From NCBI GenBank assembly GCA_027924585.1, contig BSBM01002109.1, positions 62,001 to 126,000 on the forward strand: a stretch of 64,000 nt of DNA, given 5' to 3'. Numbering within the stretch: the first letter of the stretch is position 1; each line of letters opens with the position of its first letter. Of this stretch, positions 46,634 through 59,277 are shown piece after piece. A model generated the notes under the pieces. The model was given only the letters and a program-made list of their open reading frames with translations. It ran no database searches and was not told the DNA's origin. The translations under genes and the position numbers were made by a program. The DNA is from Larix kaempferi. Taxonomy: Eukaryota; Streptophyta; Pinopsida; Pinales; Pinaceae.

Positions 46634-48610
46634 TGTTGGAAATAGTGCAACTTCAGAAATTATTGTTATTTTATTTCATCTTGTTATTCTACCCCCTATG
46701 GGACAAGATGTCAATGTATTTGATCATGTAAAACACTTGAAAGGATCAATGTAAACCTAGGGGTGAAATCTCAAAGAAAAGATTTAGTAAACGTAGTTTT
46801 TTGTATTCCCCCAAGACAAGTCAGCCCAGCGGGTAAACGCCCCCAAAACAGTGGGCAATTTGTCCCAAAAAATCCGCAGAACTGCCCTAGTTACGTCGGC
46901 GCAGTTAGGGAAAGTTAGGTTGGCCCGGTCAGGAAAAAAGTCACCCTTTGATGTCTATAAAGAGAGAGTTCGACCTCTCATTTGGTCATTCACTTAAGCA
47001 AGCTTGCTCTAGCCAAGAGAGGTTTGCTACTTCAGTTAAGAGACTGATTTTTGGGGGTTCTCCACTATTGGAGAAGTCTCTCCCTTGTTTTTTTGGGTTT
47101 GCGCTACTACTATCCGAATGTACATCGTTATCTATTAGAAGGTTTGAGCTCGGGGGAGACAAATAGCTTTGTCTATGGTTGGGAGATGATTGTTCTTATC
47201 ATCATGGTTTAAACGAGCTCGACACTTGTTTTGTTTCTGTGCTTTGCCATTCTTTAAGTGATCCTGGTTATGCTGCTATAAACATTAACAAGGACAAGTC
47301 TCAATTCAGCTTAGGATTTGGAGAGCCTGGTCAACTTCCATTGTCAGGTTCTGCGCAACATGTAGTTTATAGGAGAGTAGGGTTTCCAGAGAACGCCTCG
47401 ATTAGATTGCGTTGCGGATTTCTAGAGGGTGTTTATCATTCATGGGATTCATCTTCAGGTCAAACAACTACGAGTTTAACATTTTTCTATTGTGCTTCGG
47501 ATTCCCTACATTTTCTCGCTCTCGGTGGTCCTCTACCTGCAAAATAGATTCCTGCAACCCACACTTAGTATCTATGATTTACTACATAGTTGCATTTACT
47601 CGTTGGACTACGTTGCAAGCATCCTGTGGGAAGATAACTACCTCTAGGACATGTGGGAACACTTCATCCAAACCTGTGGCCAGATATTTTCTACTTGTTA
47701 TTGCTTTCAGTTCAAGGTTTTATTTTATTTTGCATATGTATCAATCTTCCAACTTCTTTGCTAGTTGCTTGCTGAGGATTTGGACTGCCTGAACAACTTC
47801 CAGTGCCATGTCTCGGCCACCATGAAGGTTGGAGTTTATGGTTTCTCGAGGGACCCTCGGTCTCATCGCGTTGCGGATTTCTACAGGATGTTTGTCATTC
47901 GTGGGATTCATCTCCAGGTCATCCAAATAGGAGTTGATGTGTGTTGTAGATTTATACAGGGTGTTTGTTATTCATGGGATCATCTTCCGGGTGGCCAACT
48001 AGGAGTGGTGAATAAACTCCATTCATAATTGTTATTCTATTCGTTTGTCGAGTGTGTCCCATTGTGGGATGGTTCCTTTGTGGAACGTGCTTATTCCCTG
48101 TGTCGGAATGGACCCTCTTATGATAACAAGATGTGTTCTCACGTGATGATAACTCTCTAGCTAAGAAGGAGTGTTGATGATGTAGGCACCCGACGAATTG
48201 GATTGAGCTGAGCACATTGTATTGATGCATGATAGACTATCCGATGGATTGTGCACAGTTCATGAGCTGATACACGTGTGACTCACCTATGGATAGGGCA
48301 GAGTCGTGGAGCTAGTGCATGTTATCTGATGGACTCGATTGAGCAGATGCATGAAGATTGATTTGTTGACACTTCTCGACTAACCGTGATTGTGTCGTAA
48401 GACCTTCCTTGTGATATACAGAGGTTAGAGATAACTGTGATGTACATAAGATATCGAGATGTGTTTCGGTATGATAATGCTGATGATACCTCCATGGCCA
48501 AGAGGGAGTGTTGGGGTAGTAGTTGCATGGGGCATCACCTCATAGGTCGACCAAGAAAGAATAAGATTAGAATACAGTGTTCGAAGAATACCTTCCTTGT
48601 TGAGAGGGAG
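46634..48610 (+). repeat. Monomer 26, class B, L type
   Basis: The unit is 1,977 bp, with the TATA variant TATAAAGA at 46956-46963. It is the copy of monomer 18 at offset 14,963, but keeps the T whose loss opens the 155-codon frame there. Confidence 0.87.
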
Positions 48611-50585
48611 TGCTGGAAATAGTGCAACTTCGGAAGTTATTGTTATTGTATTTCATCTTATTATTGTACCTCCTATGGGACAAGATGTCAATGTATTTGA
48701 TCATGTAAAACACTTGAAAGAATCAATGTAAACCTAGGGGTGAAATCAAAAAGAAAAGATTTAGTAAACGTAATTTTTTATATTCCCCCAAGACAAGTCG
48801 GCCCAGCGGGTAAACGGCCCCAAAAGAGCGGGCAATTTGCCCCAAACAATGGGCAGAACTGCCCCAGTCAGGTCGACGCTGTTAGGGAAAGTTAGGTTGG
48901 CCCAATCAGGAAAAAAGTCACCCTTTGATGTGTATAAATAGAGAGTTCAATCTCTCATTTGGTCATTCACTCAGGCAAGTTTGCTCTAGCCCAGAGAGGT
49001 TCGCTACTTCAATTAAGAGACTCATTTTTTGGGTTCTCCACTATTGGAGAAGATTCTCCCTTGTTTTCTTGGCTTTGCGCTACTACTATCCGGATGTACA
49101 GCGTTCTCTATTAGAAGGTTTGAGCTCGGCGGAGACAAATAGCTTTGTCTATGGTTGGGAGATGTTTGTTCTTATCATTATGGTTTAAACGAGCTCGACA
49201 GTCCTTTTGTTTCTGTGCTCTGCAATTCTTTTACTTATCCTGGTTATGCTGCTATAAACATTAACAAGGTCAAGCCTCAACTCAGCTTAGGATTTCGAGA
49301 GCCTGATCAACTTCAATTGTCAGGTTCTGCCCAACATGAAGTTTAGCGGAGAGTAGGGTTTCTAGAAAGCGCCTCGATTAGATTGCGTTGCATATTTCTA
49401 CAGGGTGTTTCATTCATGGGAATCATCTTCAGGTCAGACAACTACGAGTTTACCTTTTTTCTATTGTGCTTCGAATTCCCTCCTTTTTCTCTGCTCTCGG
49501 TGGTCCTCTACCTGCACGATGTATTCCTGCAACCCACACTTAGTATCTATGATTTACTACGTAGTTGCATTTACTCGCAGGACTCCGTTGCAAGCATCTT
49601 GTAGGAAGATAACTACCTCTAGGACGTGTGGGAACACTTCATCCAAACGTGTGGCCGGATATTACCTGCTTGTTATTGCTTTCAATTCAAGGTGTTATTA
49701 TATTTCGCATATGTATCAATCTTCCAACTTGTTTTCTAGTTGCTTGGTTAGGATTTGGAATGCCTGAACAACTTCCAGTGCCATGTCTCGGCCAGCATGA
49801 AGGTTGGAGGTATGGTTTCTCGAGGGCGCCTCGGTCTCATCGCGTTGGGGATTTCTACAGAATGTTTGTCATTCGTGGGATTCATCTTCAGGTCATCCAA
49901 ATAGGAGTTGATGTGTGTTGTAGATTTATACAGGGTGTTTGTTATTCATGGGATCATCTTCAGGGTGGCCAACTAGGAGTGGTGAATAAACTCCATTAAA
50001 AATTGTTATTCTATTCCTTTCTGGAGTGTGTCCCTTTGTGGGATGGTTCCTTTGTGGAACGTGCTTATTCCCTGTGTGGGAATGGACCCTCTTATGATAA
50101 CAAGATGTGTTCCGACGTGATAATACCTCTCTAGCTAAGAGGGAGTGTTGATGATGTAGGCACCCGATGGACTGGGTTGAGCTGAGCACATTGTATCGAT
50201 GCATGATAGACTCTCCGATGGACTGTGCACAGTTCTTGAGCTGATGCACGTGTGACTCACCTATGGATAGGGCAGAGTCGTGGAGCTAGTGCATGTTCTC
50301 CGATGGACTGTATTGAGCAGATGCATGAAGATTGATTTGTTGACACTCCTCGACTAACTGTGATAGTGTTGTAAGACCTTCCTTATGATATAGAGAGGTT
50401 AGAGATAACTGTGATGTACATATGATAACGAGATGTGTTTCAGTATGATAATGCTCATGATATCTCCATGTCCAAGAGGAAGTGTTGCCGTAGTAGCTGC
50501 ATGGGGCATTACCTCATAGGTCGTCCAAAGAAAGAATAAGATTAGAGTACAGTGTTCGAAGAATACCTTCCTTGTTGAGAGGGAG
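48611..50585 (+). repeat. Monomer 27, class B, L type
   Basis: The unit is 1,975 bp. The LTR start reads TGCTGGAAATAG, and TATAAATA is at 48933-48940. It is the copy of monomer 19. Confidence 0.87.
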
Positions 50586-52464
50586 TGTTGGAAATAGTGC
50601 AACTTCAAACTTTAATGTTATTGTACCTCCTATGGGACAAGATGTCAATGTATTTGATCAGGTCAGCGCAGTTAGGGAAAGTCAGGTCGGCCCAGTCAGT
50701 AAAAAAGTCACCCTTTGATGTGTATAAATAGAGAGTTCGACCTCTCATTTCGTCATTCTCTCAAGCAAGTTCGCTTTAGCCAAGAGAGGTTCGCTACTTC
50801 AGTTAAGAGACTCATTTTTGGGGGTTCTCCACTATTGGAGAAGTTTCTCCCTTGTTTTCTTGGGTTTGCGCTACTACTATCCGGATGTACATTGTTCTCT
50901 ATTGGAAGGTCTGAGCTCGGGGGAGACAAATAGCTTTGTCTATGGTTGGGAGATGATTGTAATTATCATCATGGTTTAAACGAGCTCGACACTCATTTTG
51001 TTTCTGTGCTTTGCCATTCTTTTAGTGATCCTGGTTATGCTGCTATAAACATTAACAAGGTCAAGGCTCAACTCAGCTTAGGATTTGGAGAGCCTGATCA
51101 ACTTCCATTGTCAGGTTATAGGAGAGTAGGTTTCTAGAGAGCGACTCGATTAGATTGCGTTGCGGATTTCTACAGGGTGTTTATCATTCATGGGATTCAT
51201 CTTCAGGTCAGACAACTACGAGTTTACCTTTTTTCTATTGTGCTTCGAATTCCCTCCTTTTTTTCTGCTCTCGATGGTCCCTTACCTGCACGATAGATTC
51301 CTGCAGCCCACGCTTAGTATCTATGATTTACTACATAGTTGCATTTACTCGTTGGACTGCGTTGCAAGCCTCCTGTGGGAAGATAACTACCTCTAGGACA
51401 TGTGGGAACACTTCATCCAAACGTGTGGCCAGATATTACCTGCTTTTTATTGCTTTCAGTTAAAGGTTTTATTTTATTTTGCATACATATCAATATTCCA
51501 ACTTGTTTGCTAGTTGCTTGCTTATGATTTGGACTGCCTGAACAACTTCCGGTGCCATGTCTCGCCCAGCATGAAGGTTGGAAGAGTATATTGTTTCTCG
51601 ACGGCGGCTCGATCTCATCGCGTTGCGGATTTCTACAGGATGTTTTTCATTCGTGGGATTCATCTTCAGGTCATCCAAATAGGAGTTGATGTGTGTTATA
51701 GATTTATACAGGGTATTTGTTATTCATAGGATCATCTTCAGGGTGGCACACTAGGAGTTGTGAATAGACTCCATTCATAATTGTTATTCTATTCGCTTGT
51801 GGAGTGTGTCCCATTGTGGGATGGTTCCTTTGTGGAGTGTGTTCTATTGTGGGATGGTTCCTTTGTGGAACTTGCTTATTTCCTGTGTTAGAATGGACCC
51901 GTTTATGATAACAAGATGTGTTCCGACGTGATGATAACTCTCTAGCTAAGAGGGAGTGTTGATGATGTAGGCACCCGCTGGAGTGGGTTGAGCTAAGCAC
52001 ATCGGATTGATGCATGATAGACTCTCCGATGGACTATGCAGAGTACTTGAGTTGATGCACGTGTGACTCACCTATGGATATGGCAAAGTCGTTGAGCTAG
52101 TGCATATTCTCCAATGGACTAGGTTGAGCTAAGCACATTGGATTGATGCATGATAGACTCTCCGATGGACTATGCAGAGTTCTTGAGTTGATGCATGTGT
52201 GACTCACCTATGGATTTGTTGACACTTCTCGACTATCTATGATTGTGTTGCAAGACCTTCCTTATGATATAGAGAGCTTAGAGATAACTGTGATGTACAT
52301 ATGATATCGAGATGTGTTTCAGTATGATAATGTTGATGATACCTCCTTGGCCAAGAGGGATTGTTGGGGTAGTAGCTGCATGGGGCATCACCTCATAGGT
52401 CGACCAAAGAACGAATAAGATTAGAATACAGTGTTTGAAGAATACCTTCCTTGTTGAGAAGGAG
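50586..52464 (+). repeat. Monomer 28, class B, S type with local duplications
   Basis: The unit is 1,879 bp, with TATAAATA at 50723-50730. It is the copy of monomer 20 and shares the 33-bp (51802-51867) and 136-bp (from 51985) tandem duplications. It lacks about 19 bp at 51116 (TGTCAGGTT joined to ATAGGAGAG). Confidence 0.87.
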
Positions 52465-52931
52465 TGTTGGAAACAGTGCAACTTCCAAATTTATTCTTAT
52501 TGTATTTCATCTTGTTAATGTACCTCCTATGGTACAACATGTCAATGTATTTGATCATGTAAAACACTCAATATAAACCTAGGGGTGAAATCACAAAGAA
52601 AAGATTTATTAAATGTAATTTTTTGTACTCCCCCAAGACAAGTCGGCCCAGTGGGTAAACAACCCCAAAGCAGTGGGCAATTTGCCCCAAACAATGGGCA
52701 GAACTGCCCCTGTCAGGTCGGCGCAGTTAGGGAAAGTTAGGTCGGCCCAATCAGGAAAAAAGGCACCCTTTGATGTGCATAAATAGAGAGTTCCACCTCT
52801 CATTTCGTCATCCACTCAAGCAAGTTCGCTCTAGCCAAGAGAGGTTCGCTACTTCAGTTAAGAGACTGATTTTTTGGGGTTCTCCACTATGTGAGATGTT
52901 TCTCCCTGTTTTCTTGGGTTTGCGCTACTAC
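52465..52931 (+). repeat. Monomer 29, L-type LTR only, ends in a palindrome
   Basis: The LTR has the TATA variant CATAAATA (52778-52785), as in monomer 21. It stops inside the LTR at the first arm of a perfect inverted repeat, just before the LTR end. No interior remains; by analogy with monomer 21 it was probably A-type. Confidence 0.82.
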
Positions 52932-52986
52932 TATCCGTATGTAGTAGCGCAAACCCAAGAAAACAGGGAGAAACATCTCACATAGT
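52886..52986. repeat. Perfect 46-bp-arm palindrome at the B/C boundary
   Basis: The left arm 52886-52931 and the right arm 52941-52986 are exact reverse complements around the 9-nt loop TATCCGTAT. Arms begin ACTATGTGAGATG and end GCGCTACTAC. The right arm is an inverted copy of LTR sequence that exists in direct orientation everywhere else, so it arose at this junction by copying the opposite strand. Confidence 0.97.
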
Positions 52987-53083
52987 TATTTATACAGGGT
53001 ATTTGTTATTCATGGGATCATCTTCGGGGTGGCCAACTAGGAGTGGTGAATAAACTCCATTGAGCAGATGCATGAAGATTGAT
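52987..53083 (+). other. Chimeric junction made of displaced monomer pieces
   Basis: After the palindrome, about 52987-53061 is a piece of a class B interior (TTTATACAGGGTATTTG to AATAAACTCCATT). Then 53062-53083 (GAGCAGATGCATGAAGATTG and 2 more bases) is a piece of a monomer tail. The joins share 2-3 bases at most. The next base enters a class C LTR. Confidence 0.8.
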
Positions 53084-53133
53084 CGGCCTAGTTAGGGAGT
53101 AGAAATACCCCAGTCAAGTCGGCCTAGTTAGGG
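53084..53133 (+). repeat. 36-bp slippage duplication at the start of the class C block
   Basis: CGGCCTAGTTAGGG occurs at 53084-53097 and again at 53120-53133, with AGTAGAAATACCCCAGTC between. Other class C LTRs have this stretch only once in this arrangement. Confidence 0.8.
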
Positions 53134-54481
53134 AAAGTTAGGTCGAACCAGTAAGGGAAACAATCACCATTTGACTTGTATAAATAGAGTCTTCGGCCTC
53201 TCATTTGGTAATTCGCTCAAGCATGTTCGCTCTAGCCAAGAGAGGTTCGCTACTACAGTTAAGAGACATATTTTTGGGGGTTCTCCACTATTTGAGAAGT
53301 TACTCTCCTGTTTTCTAGGGTTTGCGCTACTACTATCTGGATGTACATCGTTCTCTATTGGAAGATCTGAGCTCGGGGGAGATAAAGAGCTTTGTCTATG
53401 GTTGGGAGATGGTTGTTTTTATCATCAAGGTTAAACGAGCTCCACACTCATTTTGTTTATGTGCTTTGCCATTCTTTTAGTGATCCTGGTTATGCTGCTA
53501 TAAACATTAAAAAGGTCAATGATAGTTAATCAATTGTAAACACTAATTAAAATGGTGTCATTCCGTATTCATTTGTTGCTCTTGTTCTTTCTTATAGATT
53601 TTCTTTATTTTATCCTAAAAAATAGTACTGAGTACTTTCTATCCTTTCTCCTTATGGTCGAATGATGCACCACACTAATTCTTGTGTGCCATATTGTTAG
53701 GACAGCAAGGACGACTTCCAATCAACCCTTCCCATTTGATTTTCTCTTCTTGGTGGCCTCATTTGAAAACCTAGTCAATGACTGGATTCATCAAGCAGCG
53801 AGTCAATGTGCAACATCTTCTTACTTCTACTTCTTCCCTTCTTGCATTTGCCTTGCTATCAACTCATATGGCTTCATGAATTTTCTAGACATTCCCGATC
53901 ATTGCCGCACATCAACTCTCACATCCGTTATTACATCCCTAGCTAAACTACCACTTCATTTTAATTGTCCATGCAATTCCCTGTTTGTTGCATTTCTCAA
54001 AGAGATTGCATCACAATTCTATCCACGGTGGAGTAGAATTTGTAACATCTGCGTTGCAGATTTACTAATCTTCTCATGCATCTATTCGTTGCAACATCGT
54101 GGGCTCCCGTATTCTAATAACTACTAGTATTATTTTTGTACAACTTTTTTCAGTTTCGTCATCTATATGGTGTACATACTATCAGCATTGCATTGTATTC
54201 TATTTCATGACTGAGAATGTTTTAAAAGGACGAAGATGTTGCACATCAACTCTCTTCTTGAGGAATCCCATAATTGACTAGGTTATCAAGAAGAGAAAAT
54301 AAAATGGGAAGGATTGATGGGAATTTTAGTTGCCATTACATGTAATGCGACTTGGGGCATTCCATGGCAAAGAGGGAATGTTGGAATAGTAGCTGCGTAG
54401 GGCATCACCTCATAGGTCGACCAAAGATAGAACAAGATTACAATACAGTGTTCGAAGAATACCTTCCTTGTTGAGAGGGAG
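53084..54481 (+). repeat. Monomer 30, class C, 5'-truncated
   Basis: It begins within U3 at the junction, with TATAAATA at 53179-53186. It contains the class C interior with a 147-codon open stretch at 53684-54127 that has no ATG start (it opens at GTG). The tail ends in GTTGAGAGGGAG before the next unit. Confidence 0.86.
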
Positions 54482-56031
54482 TGTTGGAAATAGTGCAACT
54501 TCGGAAGTTATTCTTATTGTATTTCATCTTGTTATTGTACCTCCAATGGGACAAGATGTCAATGTATTTGGTCATGTAAAACACTTGAAAGAGTCAATGT
54601 AAATCTTGGCGTGGAATCAAAAAGAAAAGATTTATTAAATGTATTTTTTTGTATTCCGCCAAGTCAAGTCGGCCTAGTTAGGGAAAGTTAGGTCGACCCA
54701 GTAAGGGAAACAATCACCTTTTGACTTGTTTAAATAGAGTCTTCGGCCTCTCATTTGGTCATTCGCTCAAGCTTGTTTGCTCTAGCCAAGAGAGGTTCGC
54801 TACTACAGTTAAGAGACATATTTTTGGGGGTTCTCCACTATTTGAGAAGTTACTCTCCTGTTTTCTAGGGTTTGCGCTACTACTAGCTGGATGTACATCG
54901 TTCTCTATTGGAAGGTCTGGGCTCGGGGGAGATAAAGAGCTTTGTCTATGGTTGGGAGATGATTGTTTTTATCATCATGGTTAAACGAGCTCCAGACTCA
55001 TTTTGTTTATGTGCTTTGCCATTCTTTTAGTGATCCTGGTTATGCTGCTATAAACATTAAAAAGGTCAATGATAGTTAATCAATTGTAAACACTAATTAA
55101 AATGGTTTCCTTCCGTATTCATTTGTTGCTCTTGTTCTTTCTTATAGATTTTCTTTATTTTACCCTAAAAAATAGTGGTGAGTACTTTCTATCCTTTCTC
55201 CTTATGGTCGAACGATGCACCACACTAATTCTTGTGTGCCATATTGTTAGGACAGCAAGGACGACTTCCCATCAACCCTTCCCATTTGATTTTCTCTTCT
55301 TGGTGGCCTCATTTGAAAACCTAGTCAATGACTGGATTCATCAAGCAGCGAGTCAATGTGCAACATCTTCTTACTTCTACTTCTTCCCTTCTTGCATTTG
55401 CCTTGCTATCAACTCATATGGCTTCATGAATTTTCTAGACATTCCCGATCATTGCCGCACATCAACTCTCACATCCGTTATTACATCCCTAGCTAAACTA
55501 CCACTTCATTTTTATTGTCCATGCAATTCCCTGTTTGTTGCATTTCTCAAAGAGATTGCATCACAATTCTATCCACGGTGGAGTAGAATTTGTAACATCT
55601 GCGTTGCAGATTTACTAATCTTCTCATGCATCTATTCGTTGCAACATCGTGGGCTCCCGTATTCTAATAACTACTAGTATTATTTTTGTACAACTTTTTT
55701 CGGTTTGGTCATCTATATGGTGTACCTACTATCAGCATTGCATTGTATTCTATTTCATGACTGAGATAGTTTTAAAAGGACGAAGATGTTGCACATCAAC
55801 TCTCTTCTTGAGGAATCCCATAATTGACTAGGTTATCAAGAAGAGAAAATAAAATGGGAAGGATTGATGGGAATTTTAGTTGCCATTACATGTAATGCGA
55901 CTTGGGGCATTCCATGGCAAAGAGGGAATGTTGGAATAGTAGCTGCGTATGGCATCACCTCATAGGTCGACCAAAGATAGAACAAGATTACAATACAGTG
56001 TTCGAAGAATACCTTCCTTGTTGAGAGGGAG
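54482..56031 (+). repeat. Monomer 31, class C, with U3 deletion
   Basis: The unit is 1,550 bp. About 70 bp of U3 are lost between two AAGTCGGCC copies, leaving CCAAGTCAAGTCGGCC at about 54660. The TATA position reads TTTAAATA (54729-54736). It holds the longest class C reading frame. Confidence 0.87.
55102..55677 (+). pseudogene. Longest class C reading frame (191 codons), unidentified
   Basis: The frame starts at an ATG (MVSFRIHLLLLFFLIDF), with a hydrophobic first 25 residues, and ends SLQHRGLPYSNNY. In the other class C monomers the sequence after MVE is a TGA stop (GAATGATGC); here it is GAACGATGC, which opens the frame. Downstream parts stay open in 53684-54127, 61731-62174 and 63355-63798. 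They are broken at about 57,240 and at 58,770, and shifted near 60,170. Its middle (LPLHFYC, then RWSRIC, then DLLIFSCIYSL) resembles class B frames. No known domain was recognised. It could be a relic gag-like or accessory ORF, or non-coding; the mixture of intact and broken copies gives no sign of selection. Confidence 0.3.
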
Positions 56032-57653
56032 TGTTGGAAATAGTGCAACTTCGGAAGTTATTCTTATTGTATTTCATCTTGTTATTGTACCTCCAATGGG
56101 ACAAGATGTCAATGTATTTGGTCATGTAAAACACTTGAAAGAGTCAATGTAAATCTTGGGGTGGAATCAAAAAGAAAAGATTTATTAAATGTATTTTTTT
56201 GTATTCCACCAAGACAAGTCGGCCCAGTAGGAAACTGCCCCAAAATAGCGGGAAATTTGCACCAAACAGTGAGTAGAAATACCCCAGTCAAGTCGGCCTA
56301 GTTAGCGAAAGTTAGGTCGAACCAGTAAGGGAAACAATCACCATTTGACTTCTATAAATAGAGTCTTCGGCCTCTCATTTGGTCATTCGCTCAAGCATGT
56401 TCGCTCTAGCCAAGAGAGGTTCGCTACTACAGTTAAGAGACATATTTTTGGGGGTTCTCCACTATTTGAGAAGTTACTCTCCTGTTTTCTAGGGTTTGCG
56501 CTACTACTATCTGGATGTACATCGTTCTCTATTGGAAGGTCTGAGCTCGGGGGAGATAAAGAGCTTTGTCTATGGTTGGGAGATGATTGTTTTTATCATC
56601 ATGGTTAAACGAGCTCCACACTCATTTTGTTTATGTGCTTTGCCATTCTTTTAGTGATCCTGGTTATGCTGCTATAAACATTAAAAAGGTCAATGATAGT
56701 TAATCAATTGTAAACACTAATTAAAATGGTGTCCTTCCGTATTCATTTGTTGCTCTTGTTCTTTCTTATAGATTTTCTTTATTTTAACCTAAAAAATAGT
56801 GGTGAGTACTTTCTATCCTTTCTCCTTATGGTCGAATGATGCACCACACTAATTCTTGTGTGCCATATTGTTAGGACAGCAAGGACGACTTCCAATCAAC
56901 CCTTCCCATTTGATTTTCTCTTCTTGGTCGCCTCATTTGAAAACCTAATCAATGACTGGATTCATCAAGCAACGAGTCAATGTGCAACATCTTCTTACTT
57001 CTACTTCTTCCCTTCTTGCATTTGCCTAGCTATGAACTCATATGGCTTCATGAATTTTCTAGACATTCGCTATCATTGCCGCACATCAACTCTCACATCC
57101 GTTATTACATCCCTAGCTAAACTACCACTTCATTTTTATTGTCCATGCAATTTCGTGTTTGTTGCATTTCTCAAAGAGATTGCATCACAATTCCATCCAT
57201 TGTGGAGTAGAATTTGTAACATCTGCGTTGCAGATTACTAATCTTCTCATGCATCTATTCGTTGCAACATCGTGGGCTCCCGTATTCTAATAACTACTAG
57301 TATTATTTTTGTACAACTTTTTTGGTTTGGTCATCTATATGGTGTACCTACTATCAGCATTGCATTGTATTCTATTTCATGACTGAGAATGTTTTCAAAG
57401 GACGAAGGTGTTGCACATCAACTCTCTTCTTGAGGAATCCCATAATTGACTAGGTTACCAAGAAGAGAAAATAAAATGGGAAGGGTTGATGGGAATTTTA
57501 GTTGCCATTACATGTAATGCGACTTGGGGCATTCCATGGCCGAGAGGGAATGTTGGAATAGTAGCTGCGTAGGGCATCACCTCATAGGTCGACCAAAGAT
57601 AGAAAAAGATTACAATACAATGTTCGAAGAATACCTTCCTTGTTGACAGGGAC
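56032..57653 (+). repeat. Monomer 32, class C
   Basis: The unit is 1,622 bp, with TATAAATA at 56353-56360. The frame is broken: GCAGATTACTAATC has lost a T at about 57,235, ending the open stretch at 57241. Confidence 0.88.
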
Positions 57654-59277
57654 TGTTGGAAATAGTGCAACTTCGGAAGTTATTCTTATTGTATTTCATC
57701 TTGTTATTGTACCTCCAATGGGACAAGATGTCAATGTATTGGGTCATGTAAAACACTTGAAAGAGTCAATGTAAATCTTGGGGTGGAATCACAAAGAAAA
57801 GATTTATTAAATGTATTTTTTTGTATTACCCCAAGACAAGTCGGCCGAGTAGGAAACTGCCCTAAAATAGCGGGAAATTTCCACCAAACTGTGAGCAGAA
57901 ATATCCCAGTCAATTCGGCCTAGTTAGGGAAAGTTAGGTCGACCCAGTAAGGGAAACAATCACCATTTGACTTTTATAAATAGAGTCTTCCGCCTCTCAT
58001 TTGGTCATTCACTCAAGCATGTTCGCTCTAGCCAAGAGAGGTTCGCTACTACAGTTAAGAGACAGATTTTTGGGGGTTCTCCACTATTTGAGAAGTTACC
58101 CTCCTGTTTTCTAGGGTTTGCGCTACTACTATCTGGATGTACATCGTTCTCTATTGGAAGGTCTGAGCTCGGGGGAGACAAATAGCTTTGTCTATGGTTG
58201 GGAGATGATTGTTTTTATCATCATGGTTAAACGAGCTCCACAATCATTTTGTTTATGTGCTTTGCCATTCTTTTAGTGATCCTGGTTATGCTGCTATAAA
58301 CATTAAAAAGGTCAATGATATTTAATCAATTGTAAACACTAATTAAAATGGTGTCCTTCCGTATTCATTTCTTGCCCTTGTTCTTTCTTCTAGATTTTCT
58401 TTATTTTACCCTAAAAAATAGTGGTGAGTACTTTCTATCCTTTCTCCTTATGGTCGAATGATGCACCACACTAATTCTTGTGTGCCATATTGTTTGGACA
58501 GCAAGGACGACTTCCCATCAACCCTTCCCATTTGATTTTCTCTTCTTGGTGGCCTCATTTGAAAACCTAGTCAATGACTGGATTCATCAAGCAGCGAGTC
58601 AATGTGCAACATCTTCTTACTTCTACTTCTTCCCTTCTTGCATTTGCCTTGCTATGAACTCATATGGCTTCATGAATTTTCTAGACATTCGCTATCATTG
58701 CCGCACATCAACTCTCACATCCGTTATTACATCCCTAGCTAAACTACCACTTCATTTTTATTGTCCATGAAATTCCCTGTTTGTTGCATTTCTCAAAGAG
58801 ATTGCATCACAATTCCATCCACGGTGGAGTACAATTTGTAACATCTGCGTTGCAGATTTACTAATCTTCTCATGCATCTATTCGTTGCAACATCGTGGGC
58901 GCCCGTATTCTAATAACTACTAGTATTATTTTTGTACACCTTTTTTCGGTTTGGTCATCTATATGGTGTACCTACTATCAGCATTGCATTGTATACTATT
59001 TCATGACTGAGAATGTTTTAAAAGGACGAAGATGTTGCACATCAACTCTCTTCTTGAGGAATCCCATAATTGACTAGGTTACCAAGAAGAGAAAATAAAA
59101 TGGGAAGGCTTGATGGGAATTTTAGTTGCCATTACATGTAATGCAACTTGGGGCATTCCATGGCCAAGAGGGAAGGTTGGAATAGTAGCTTCCTAGGGCA
59201 TCACCTCATAGCTCGACCAAAGATAGAAAAAGATTACAATACAGTGTTCGAAGAATACCTTCCTTGTTGAGAGGGAG
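57654..59277 (+). repeat. Monomer 33, class C
   Basis: The unit is 1,624 bp. The purine tract before it is mutated to GACAGGGAC. TATAAATA is at 57975-57982. The frame ends early at 58770, where TGCAAT became TGAAAT. Confidence 0.88.
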
